Positions 1-8,545 of a stretch of 14,386 nt of DNA are shown here, in pieces. How positions within the stretch are numbered: the first letter of the stretch is position 1; each line of letters begins with the position of its first letter. The stretch spans positions 1 to 14,386 of the forward strand of contig JALLAZ010000527.1 of the NCBI GenBank assembly GCA_036939755.1. The letters are read 5' to 3'. The notes beneath the pieces are model-generated. The model was not told the DNA's origin. It saw only the letters and a list, made by a program, of their open reading frames with translations, and did not search any database. This stretch comes from Stephanodiscus triporus (Eukaryota > Bacillariophyta > Thalassiosirophyceae > Thalassiosirales > Thalassiosiraceae). The translations under genes and the position numbers were made by a program.

Positions 1-306
1 TTGAATCGGGGGGGCTGGATTTGTGCGTTGTGGGAAATTATTTTTTTTAACGCGGTGCCGCACTTGTGTGGCAGGGGTAAATACTTACGTACGAGTTACG
101 AGGGCCTCGGTTCAAAAAAAAGTGGGGTGGTCCAGATCAATTGGCGGGAAACACGAAGGAGAGAACCAGAGGCTGCGCCGTGCGTGGTGACGTCGAATTG
201 ACGTCACTCTGCATCCCTCGCTCTCTCTCTCATCCATGAACCTCTGAGAATTGAGACAATTAAATGAAGCCGCTTCCTATTGTTAGTTGAGTTATCACAT
301 CACAGC
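1..306 (+). promoter_or_regulatory. Upstream region and 5' leader of the CLC gene
   Basis: No convincing gene lies here; an open frame over the first 200 bases has no homology I recognise. The stretch holds two CRE-like sites (188-206), a pyrimidine-rich CTCTCTCTCTC tract at about 219-231 that could mark transcription initiation, and two short upstream ORFs before the main ATG at 307. These are ATG 236 to TGA 247 (3 codons) and ATG 264 to TGA 290 (8 codons). Whether the uORFs are in the mRNA depends on the unknown transcription start. Confidence 0.5.
188..206. promoter_or_regulatory. Paired CRE-like sites (TGACGTC and TGACGTCA)
   Basis: TGACGTC at 188-194 is followed 4 bases later by a perfect palindromic cAMP-response element TGACGTCA at 199-206, about 100 bp before the CLC start codon. 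Diatom bZIP factors act on TGACGT/ACGTCA elements in CO2- and cAMP-responsive promoters such as that of the pyrenoid carbonic anhydrase of Phaeodactylum. That is knowledge of other genes; here regulation is inferred only from motif and position. Confidence 0.4.
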
Positions 307-2513
307 ATGATTGGGTCATCATTTCGTGTATTCTTCGTTGCATCTCTTCTGTACGTCGCGGTGGTTTTTCAACGAGCTCCGTGCGCCGATGCATTCCAGG
401 CGTCTTTTGCTCCGAAATGTGGCTTTCTCAATAGTTGTAGCATTCAAGGAGGGACGCGTTCTGCGTCGAGAAAGCCTAGGGAAAATATGTGGATGAAATC
501 ACATTTGATTCAGGAAGATATAAATGGAAATTCTCTCTCCGCTGATGACAAATTCATAACAGAAGAGAATGCATCGTCTTCGCCTTCATTCCGTCTTGAT
601 AAAGCATCTAGCACTACAGCGTCCACGAGCGGCACTTCCTCGCCGAAGTCTTCTCGACAACTTCCAACCAATTGGCTTGGCGAGAAGAACTACATCCTTT
701 TCACGGCCGTGTTGATAGGACTCTTCACCGGCACCAGTATTGCTGCATTCAAATCTGCCGTCGAATTCCTTCGTGAGGTATTATACGGAGATGGAATTGA
801 TCTACAGGTATTGAGTCCATTTTTATGGAAGTCGGGTGGTAAAGAAGTCCTTAGTTTTTCTATGAAGTTCGGCGAGATCATACCGCTATCGGCAATACCA
901 GCGTTGGGGGGATTGTTTGTGGGAATGCTGTTGAGATTTGGCGGTGACATGCCGCCAGGACTCCGAGACGCAGTAAAGGAAGGTACGGCATAATATCGTT
1001 GAATTGATTTTTTATTCTAACCATTGCCCCAAGCCAATCAGTCTCACGATCACACATGAACATTGTTGTATCGTATTTCAATCAATTGCATTACCTGTGA
1101 GAAACAGTCGAGCTGGACTCCATCCGCGCTTCAAATGCTACGCCGCCTACAGAACTTGTGCTGTGCACTAAAGACATTCCACCCCCATCAGAGCGAAATG
1201 ATTTCCTCCGATTCTCGCGGAAGGCTCTCGCTGCGACTGCCACCTTGGGAACAGGCAATAGTCTTGGACCTGAGGGTCCATCTGTCGAGGCAGGCATGAG
1301 TATTAGCCGTCTCTTGATGAATAATGAGTTCTTTTCACAACTCACCATGGTTTTTGGCACGTTGGAAGATAATTATATGAGTGAAGTTAAAAGAGTCAAT
1401 AGAAAGCTATCAAGGGATCGATTACTTTTGGCATGTGGGGCCGCAGCAGGTGTCAGCGCAGGTTTCAATGCTCCATTGAGTGGAGTTTTTTTTGCTTTGG
1501 AGGTCGTCCAAAGTGCCCTCAGTCCGATCGACATCCCTATCTCAAGCGAGAAGAATAATACTGATTTTGATCGAGGCGATGAGGTGCAAATTGCAACTAT
1601 TGGAGGAGAAGCACTTGCGTCGCAGCAGATTAATATCAGTGCTATTCTTCTCGCCTCGGTGGTTTCGGCGCTGACAATACAACTCCTACTGGGGAATAAG
1701 CTTGCTTTAAAGCTTGGTGCTTTCGACTTTAATAATCCTCTGATGGAGCTTCCTCTTTACGTTCTATTAGGTGTCATGTCAGGTATTACTGCAGCAACCT
1801 TTAGTGGCGTGGCACAGTTTCTGAAGAATTTGTTCGATGGGAAGGAAGGACCAGGATTCGTCCGAGAAATATTCATATCGATTCCCAAATATGCGAAGCC
1901 ATTGATTGGCAGTGTTATTTGTGGGATAGTTGCGATTTACGTTCCTGAAGTTTTATTCTTTGGATATGAAACTCTCAATGGCCTGTTTTTGATATCTGGT
2001 GGGTATATTCCCACTGGATATCTATTTATAATGCTAGTGGCCAAGCTCATGACAACAGCAAGCAGTGCCTCCAGTGGATTAGTTGGCGGGACATTTGCGC
2101 CATCGCTATTCTTAGGAGGTGTTTTGGGAGCGGGGTTTCATAATGTTATCACTGATTCTCTGCAGAGCATATCGCTCGCGTACCCTCAATTATCGGCTTA
2201 TTCAATCTTTCAGGGTGTTTCGGGGCTTCCAGTATTCGCGATGGTCGGCGCGGCATCAGTTTTGGCCGCCCTCTTCCGTGCACCGTTGACGGCCTCACTT
2301 TTGCTTTTTGAATGCACAGGAAATTATGATGTTATACTTCCTTTAATGGCCTCGGCGGGTGTAGCTTCGCTCACTGGCGACATATTTGAGAAGTGGTTAG
2401 ATGAAGAGCAGCGTGAGAGTGACAACGTGAGTTGGGGTGGTTTGGCTACGAGAACTTACGAAGAGATTGACGATGATATCTGCCTCACTCCTCCCGAGAG
2501 TAGCATCGAATAA
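307..2513 (+). CDS. CLC-family chloride channel, predicted plastid-targeted
   Basis: Two exons, 307-982 and 1108-2513, join through a 125 bp intron (GTACGG...CAG, phase 1) into 693 residues. The first ATG is at 307; the frame continues upstream only through a TTG. Residues 1-29 are a hydrophobic signal peptide ending ADA|F, the diatom ASAF-type site, followed by a Ser/Lys/Arg-rich transit-like stretch to about 120. This predicts import into the complex plastid. The CLC core follows, with GTGNSLGPEGPSVE (gating glutamate E281), GTFAP at 553-557 and the anion-coordinating tyrosine in GNY at 632. The GTGNSLGPEGP form resembles plant CLC-e. The usual GSGIP loop is not conserved (residues 213-220 read GDMPPGLR). 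At the internal proton-glutamate position the protein reads E357-V358, where antiporters have a second Glu, so a channel is more likely than an exchanger. There are no C-terminal CBS domains. It probably conducts Cl-/NO3- across a thylakoid or envelope membrane. Confidence 0.92.
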
Positions 2514-2606
2514 ACATAGAGTATCGTAAGTTGATTTTAGGGAGAGCGAAACGGTGGGGCGAGTGTTTTGTACTAAATAACATATTGAAAGTATCCATTA
2601 CCACCT

Positions 2607-4925
2607 TCATAGCAGCGTAATGTCGACATCGAAACTACCCGTTGCATCAGATGCAATGAACGCATCGTTTTTTTTGCTGTGATTAACTTCAAATGACACG
2701 ATGTTCGTGCCATGGCCATGCAGGTGAATGTTCAAAATCATTCCACGGTATCGCAATTCCTTAAGATAAATTGTCGGCGCGGGAAACAAATCTTTAGGTT
2801 TCATCGGGGAGAACCGGATTCCTTCCAATTCCAGCCGGACACCAAAAACACCGTGATACATCATTGAGAGGTAACCGGTCGCACTCCAGAGTTGACTCCT
2901 CCTTCCCTCTGGGAATGTTCCATTCAAATTGTAGAATTCAGCAAAAGTGTTTCCTTCGGAAGAGCACAGAGAAAGCAAGAAGACAGTAATTAGAAAAAAA
3001 TCGCAGCACAGACCCAAAATGCAAACAGCTTGAGACTGACCCTTTTCAGACAACGCAGTAATTCCTTTCAGGGCTTCAGAAAACAGATCATCCCTTCCTT
3101 GATGTGCTGCTGCCATTGCCCAATATCCCTGTACAAAAGGCCAAAGGCGACCATTGTGGTAATGTCTAGCTACTCTCCATTCCCAGACGGCCGCTGAGTA
3201 CTTGAACTGAGGCCAGAGGCACGGAATACCATACTCGGTAGTATAGGTGGATTTCAGAATCATATCATTCCGTTCATCGTCATCAAATTCAAGCAGAGCC
3301 AAGGCAGAGCCAAGGCCTTCAGTATGATCTACTAGCAAGCCGTATTCATCCTCAAAATAAGCATAGTTATTCAATGATGCCGACCACAACCTAAGGAGTA
3401 TTTTTTAGCGTTTACCGCAACGAGTCCATTGCTGTCAAGGTGATGTGTGTTGAATACGGAGCAAGCAAGAGCTTGGTTAGGCTTACTTACCGTCGCTGAA
3501 TGGTAGCTTTGAGCAAGCTTGCCTTTTCCTCCAAATCACGAATTGATGCATCGACTATTCCCAATTCTTGCCCCATTTTCGCTGCATACTTATACCCAGA
3601 ATAATACAACATATTCGTACTCAACGCCTGGAGTGATAAAATGGAAGGTATTTATGCGTGTGAAAATCAATCAGCTCATCTGTTAATGGTGTTGAAATGC
3701 ACAAAAAGACAAACCGAAGTCACCTTGGTTTTCCCCACGAGAGCTCCTTCACTCGCGTACTTTTCAGGATAGCCACTGTTTGACTCAAGAAAACTAGAGC
3801 ATCCAAGGAAAAGTCCAGTGTCCTTGTCCAACGCTTCCTCTTCGGCTCTTTGTAGGCTAGCTTTTGTCACTTGATAAGCCCATGACAAAAATCTGCCGTA
3901 CAATTGGCGTGAATAAGAAAAATTGCGTTGGTAATCCAATACAATACATGTATGCGACAGGACACTCACTCTTTATCTCCAGTGACGAGATACAACGGCC
4001 ACGCGCCACGAACTCCAACAATAGCGTCCGAAAGAATAGGCCACCCACCAAAATGGCTACACGTATCCTGCAGCCACACCTTCTTCCCGTCTTTCCAGAC
4101 CTCTACACTATCCATCAGACTCTTCATGACGACTTGTGGATGTAGAAAGGAAGCTCCCAGCTCAGATGCATACGAAGTATCACGGGTCCACAGTTGAACC
4201 CAACCAGAACCGGCCACAAAGTGATTGCATGCAATATTGGTTCCAACTTCTTTCAAAGCTAATTTGTAAGCAATTTCATATCGAGATCTTTGAATGGTAG
4301 ATGAACCGAGAATTAGTTCTGGCGGAGAATTCACCTTCAGTGCTAGCTGAGCGTAGTGTATGATCCCGCTATCATTCCTCCCTTGAATATCAATGACGTG
4401 ATTGCCCGGTTTGAGAAATGTCATTTTTCTTTCATCCAACACTCCCTGCCCCAAGCTGAACGTATGATTTACTAGCACATCATTTTCGCCATGATCTTTT
4501 ATGTCACAAGTGCCGAAATTGAAGTTGTGTCCGTCATTGTTTGCAGAGAGCGCTGCTTTGGAAATGGTAGAGACGAGCCGAGAATCAAGGAAAATTTTCA
4601 GCGCACTCAAGTTCTTAGGAAGATCGAGGCCGAAGCCGACAGGAACTGTTGATAGAATCTCGATTGGATCCAAGAGAAGTATGTCTCCGTCAAGTATCGG
4701 AGGTCTGATATATCGGAGCAACATGTGGAACACAACTATGAGAGCGAACAAAACTACCGTTACCCTGAGGATTAAGGGTCGCTGCACATCGATTTTTCTC
4801 TTTTCGAATGATGCACTGTCGCGACGGCGAGGAGCGGATAATGTCTCGGCATATTGCGGTGTTGAATGAGAAGAAGGAGAAGGAGAAGTTGCATTTCGTT
4901 TTCTCAGCACAGAAGATTCAAGCAT
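2607..4925 (-). CDS. Type II membrane six-hairpin glycosidase (MGH1/GH63-like)
   Basis: Five exons on the minus strand: 4925-3970, 3892-3724, 3627-3491, 3390-3041 and 2953-2607, giving 652 residues. Introns are 77, 96, 100 and 87 bp, all GT-AG, and phases agree at each junction. The start is the first ATG. Residues 1-49 are Ser/Arg/Lys-rich and cytosolic, about 50-72 form one membrane anchor, and the rest would face the ER or Golgi lumen. The catalytic part carries WTRDTSYA (246-253), HFGGWPILSD (291-300), an ALSTNMLYY segment, FAEFYN (541-546) and a WSATGYL segment. This layout is typical of (alpha/alpha)6 glycosidases such as mannosylglycerate-hydrolase-like, glycogen-debranching-like and GH63-like proteins. 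D248 and E543 are my candidates for catalytic acids. Substrate is unknown; trimming of N-glycans or storage glucan is possible. The gene is convergent with CLC (93 bp gap) and divergent from the hydrolase. Confidence 0.82.
2954..3040 (-). other. Stop-free, multiple-of-three intron in the glycosidase gene
   Basis: On the minus strand this 87 bp segment begins GTCAGT and ends in a long pyrimidine tract plus CCGAAG. It sits between the conserved segments ALSEKG and NTFAEFY. Removing it joins G|GA in frame. It has no stop codon in the gene's frame, so retention would insert 29 mostly hydrophobic residues instead of ending translation. I call it an intron because of the pyrimidine tract and because the insert would interrupt the conserved catalytic region. 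Confidence 0.75.
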
Positions 4926-5252
4926 GGTGTATCGTAGGCGATTTTATTATTTTGTGTGTGCCCAGTTTGGCCTTACTACCTACTCCTATTATTATGCTGA
5001 GGATGTCTTATCTTCTACCTACTCTAGAGAGTTAGAGTAGGTAGATAGGGCCGTACCCTCCCTGTATGTAGGGCCTAGACCTTGACATCTTCTTGCTGAG
5101 CGAGCCACAAAATATGAGTAAAATGAGGCCAAACGTTCAGTACACTCTCTGTCTCAACGACGTCATAGGTAACAATATGTACTCCTATCTCTAGTAGAGA
5201 GAGCCTTGGCACACACACTCGGCCATCCTTGTAAAATATTAACACCAACACC
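4926..5252. promoter_or_regulatory. Divergent promoter region, glycosidase and hydrolase
   Basis: These 327 bp separate two divergent start codons. They contain a perfect long palindrome (5014-5045), a CRE-like CGACGTCA ending at 5165 about 87 bp before the hydrolase ATG, and an odd-centred palindrome TCTCTAGTAGAGA near 5189-5201. Two TAGGGCC copies lie near 5046-5075. The start context CAACACCATGA at 5253 suits a eukaryotic initiator. No gene is visible. Confidence 0.5.
5014..5045. repeat. Perfect inverted repeat, 13 bp arms, 6 bp loop
   Basis: The left arm TCTACCTACTCTA (5014-5026) and right arm TAGAGTAGGTAGA (5033-5045) are perfectly complementary around GAGAGT. Position midway between two divergent genes would suit a dimeric regulator site shared by both, but a small foldback remnant is equally possible. 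Confidence 0.7.
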
Positions 5253-7211
5253 ATGAAAATACTGAACTCCGCCTCAGTCGCCGCTGCTTCCGAAGATGCT
5301 ACGGCTCAATTACCTCATCCCCAGGCATCAACTGCAACCGCAAGTACCACCACGATCAGTAGCCTGTTTTCCAGTGACGAAGATGCAGCAGATGATGGTC
5401 GGCTAGATCATGACAACGTTTGGGAATATTTCAGTGAGGCCCATGTCAAACGAATGAACAAAATAGCCGAAGATGAGAATAAAAGATTAAACTTGAACCT
5501 CGGCATGCCCGTAGATCTCACAGTTTTCACGAGGCGTGATGTGGCTGCCTCAGGAGTGGTACAAAAAGTGTTGCGCCCGCCAATACGAATGCTCCTTCGT
5601 CTTCTGGATCGTCTATTGGCATTCATCGAAAGCCCAGTTTTCCACGTTTGGGGCAATTGCGTTCCTTTGAGGCTGAGGCAAAAGGTTACCTTTTTAGCTT
5701 GGGGGTTGTACCTCCCCATCCATAAAGCATTGATTGGACGGAAGACGGGATTGCATCGGGATGTAAGCTTGGAGTGTCATGCTTTGACTTCCGTTATCTG
5801 GTGGGGAAGATTGGTGCGTTTTTACGATCCATTACATTTCATAAAAATGAATACCCCTCCTAACTTGGCCTTTTTGTACATCGATTGCAGTTCCCTGTCA
5901 CAATCAAACGAATGAGATTTTCACTCAGCCAATTGCATGTGTGGCATCCTCCTGAACAGTGAGATTTATTTTTTTGGCATAACCGAGATTCCATGGATAA
6001 GTCGCTCACCTTTTCTATCTTTCCAAAATATTCAAAGATACCCGCAATGGACCTTGGCAGAAAAATATCGGGAAACACATGATATCCTAAACAAGCCACG
6101 TAATGGTAATAGACATGGTATCCGTGGTCATTTGTATGAAGTTCATCATCGAATGAAACAGAAACGCACCCCCACGGGAATCCGAGACTCAACCGAAGAT
6201 GTATCCGTTGAAGAGATGGTAGTCACTGGCCAATATGTTCAACATTCATCCCAACCATCGCAAAAGGTAATATTTTGGATATTTGGTGGAGCATTCTTGG
6301 GCGGAGATAGTAAAGGCAACCTGGGCATTGCAGAGAAGATGGGTATGATCTGTGCAAATCGGGAGGAACATAATCGTAGCGATGATGGCATGCGAGATGT
6401 ATTCATACCCGATTACCGGCTTGTTCCTGAACACCACCTTGATGATGCGATTCATGATATTGCATTGGCGTATGAGTATTTGATCTATGAACGACATATT
6501 CGACCTGATGATATAATCTTGGTGGGGGTTAGCTCTGGAGGCGGTTTGGTCGTGCTTCTATTGCAGGCTCTTGCAAGGGCGAAGCGTGAATTCGAGGAGA
6601 AGAATGCAGTTACTGGACATGACGAATGGGACTACAGCAGCTCGAGTTGTGCAGTCCCGATGCCTGCGGGAGGTGTGATGATGGGTCCATTTGTAGATTA
6701 TACTGACCCAAAGGGCTCCATGAAAGAGTATATCAAACATGACTTGATCGTCAATCAGGTATGTCAGTAGATTTTTTGTTGCATGCCGCTGCCATTGTGC
6801 AAATCTCATGTAATTTTTCGTCCGTCCTTGTCGATAGTCTGTATATGATGAAGGGATTCCCTATCTAGAGAAAGTTCTCGGCTCTCATGAAAATCGCGTC
6901 AAAGCCTCGCCAGTGTTTGGTAGCTTTGAAGGTCTTCCACCTCTGTGTGTCTGTGTTAGTCAGCACGAGGTTGTGTTTGATCAGGCAATGCTTTTGGCAA
7001 AACGCGCCAAGGAGCAGGGCGTTGATGTCACAGTTGGCGTTTGGAAATACATGTAAGTCACATCGTTTGTGCTCTAGAACAAAATATTTGCATTAGTGAT
7101 TTCTAACTCTTTCTGTTGATTAGGTGCCATATTTTTCCACTGCTGTGCCCATTTTTACCGGAGGGACAGGAAAGTTTCGATTTCATGTGTGACTGGATAA
7201 GACGTCGTTGA
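5253..7211 (+). CDS. Alpha/beta hydrolase (HSL / arylacetamide deacetylase-like)
   Basis: Five exons, 5253-5813, 5891-5958, 6038-6758, 6838-7052 and 7124-7211, give 550 residues. The introns are 77, 79, 79 and 71 bp, GT-AG, with consistent phases. The 68 bp second exon encodes FPVTIKRM...VWHPPE and restores a continuous protein. Residues 1-60 are Ala/Ser/Thr-rich and disordered; about 60-200 form a helical N-terminal region with amphipathic segments; the hydrolase core starts near 285. It shows an oxyanion-loop segment IFGGAF (291-296), a nucleophile elbow GVSSG with S375, an acid candidate D498 in VFDQA, and H524 in MCHIF, so the triad is complete. The family normally has HGGG or HGGA at the oxyanion loop; here the histidine is phenylalanine. 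Esterase or lipase activity on lipid or xenobiotic esters is inferred. No signal peptide is obvious. Confidence 0.87.
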
Positions 7212-7676
7212 TTCAATTTGATGCTATCGCTACTATTAAGATTGGACCAGAGCGCTATGTAAAATGACTAATCTTATTATGGGCGCGAATTACACCGAGT
7301 AAGCAGGAGACAATGTGTAGTTTGCCATTCTGTTTCATACTGTGAAAAAGAGCCAGCTCTCATCTCTGTACGTCAATATTTTCAGACCAACATCATTGTC
7401 ATAGGAGTGAGCAGTTTAACATTCATAATTACTTAGCATGTTCCGAATTGTAACTGCAGCAACTTGAACGAGTAATGTTTCATGCAAAATACCCTAAATC
7501 TATTTTATTTCCAGTACGATAATGCTAGAAGGAACAGGACAGGTGACTTTATGCAATTTGGTGGGAGAGTTTAATTCGCCTTCATGCAAACATGTTGAAA
7601 GCGTTAATGATTTTTCCTTGTTTAAGATGGGACGTGCACTTCGAATTCCATTCACCCATCCATGCAACGAACTTCG
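7212..7676. other. Convergent intergenic region
   Basis: These 465 bp lie between the 3' ends of the alpha/beta hydrolase and the minus-strand membrane protein and presumably hold both 3' UTRs. The sequence is AT-rich. I found no gene, clear AATAAA signal or strong repeat. Short open frames crossing 7522-7855 only mirror the neighbouring gene. Confidence 0.5.
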
Positions 7677-8387
7677 TCACGCCCCCCGCCGAAACACATC
7701 CATACTCCCATCCCTCAGAATGCATACGCACGCATGCATCCCCATGGGCGGGAAGATCATCCACAGGCTATTCGAGAATCCTACGAATAAGCATACCTCC
7801 AGCATCGACTTGCCCACGTACCGCCGGTTGTACACGAAGGAAAGGAGGTAGATGATCGTGCCGTACATTACCTGCCAGTACATCGCCAATCCTATGCACC
7901 CCACCCACAGCGGCGACACCTTATCCGGCCATACGATCGCGACATTGATCAGTAAGGATGGCGGGATCGTCGACATTCCGTTCCCGAAATCGATGAAGAA
8001 TCCGAACGATTCCCGATTCTGATAGGACGGGTCGTACAGCGAGTACGTGGACCACATCCTGCTCCAAACCTTCGAGTCGAACAGCTGGCCGATCGTCAGC
8101 GGCATCGTCAGGTACGCGACGCAGGCATCCCACTCGTTCCCCTTGTACGTCTCGCGCAGGTTCAAGTAATCGCGTTGGATGTACCCTATATTCATTCCCA
8201 GGCAGATCTCGCACATGGCGATGAAAATATTCAGGTTGTTGAAGAAGAGGAGACATGGCACGAGTATTGTCGAGGAAGTCGTCGCCTTGGAGGGTGGGGG
8301 GGGCAGCTGGGAGAGGAAGAGGGAGGTCGTGAGGACGAGCCAAAGGGCTATCGCGCAGCCGACGTTTAGGATCTTGAGAGACGACAT
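7677..8387 (-). CDS. Polytopic membrane protein, EBP/EXPERA-like (tentative)
   Basis: A single-exon frame of 236 residues starts at the first in-frame ATG (8387). Residues 8-28 form an N-terminal hydrophobic helix, possibly a signal anchor, and about four more membrane segments follow near 40-70, 135-155, 160-185 and 195-222. Several motifs resemble emopamil-binding proteins: MWSTYSLYDPSY (111-122) against their W-K-E-Y-A-x-x-D-x-R-Y, D133 ten residues before a proline pair, QVMYGTIIY (172-180) against QIYGDVLYF, and SNSLWMIFP (205-213) against MNALWLVLP. The histidine and threonine used by sterol isomerases do not seem to be kept, so catalysis may be lost. Third codon positions are strongly C/G, unlike the neighbours. 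That may mean high expression and explains the long spurious frames in other phases. Divergent from eEFSec with 158 bp between starts. Function unknown; the family guess is mine. Confidence 0.68.
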   Translation of the reverse strand: MSSLKILNVGCAIALWLVLTTSLFLSQLPPPPSKATTSSTILVPCLLFFNNLNIFIAMCEICLGMNIGYIQRDYLNLRETYKGNEWDACVAYLTMPLTIGQLFDSKVWSRMWSTYSLYDPSYQNRESFGFFIDFGNGMSTIPPSLLINVAIVWPDKVSPLWVGCIGLAMYWQVMYGTIIYLLSFVYNRRYVGKSMLEVCLFVGFSNSLWMIFPPMGMHACVCILRDGSMDVFRRGA

Positions 8388-8545
8388 CGAGGATGGAGGG
8401 GATGGGGCTATCGTAGCTGCCTATAGCTTTTGCTTTTGGAGAAGTTGGTGAGATTTGATCTAGAGTTCCTACGTTCAGCAATGGCATTATGGTTCTGGGG
8501 TCTTCGCTCCAAGAAGTATCATAGATACTCTACGATACCTATTTT
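8388..8545. promoter_or_regulatory. Short divergent promoter, membrane protein and eEFSec
   Basis: Only 158 bp separate the two start codons. A perfect small palindrome AGTATC-ATA-GATACT lies at 8515-8529, followed by a related GATACC at about 8534-8539, shortly before the eEFSec ATG. An out-of-frame upstream ATG for the minus-strand gene is at 8487. Confidence 0.4.

Noticed and set aside
1..201. Open frame at the window start
   Set aside because: It begins with TTG, has no family resemblance and overlaps the CRE-like promoter sites of CLC.
3676..3723. Possible extension of glycosidase exon 2 past the GTGACT donor
   Set aside because: The extension soon hits a stop, while splicing to 3627 joins the conserved ALSTNMLYY segment in phase.
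7921..8487. 188-codon open frame on the minus strand overlapping the membrane protein gene
   Set aside because: It is out of phase with the hydrophobic, motif-bearing frame, is Arg/Pro/Asp-rich as expected from a shifted C/G-ending gene, and has no recognisable domain.
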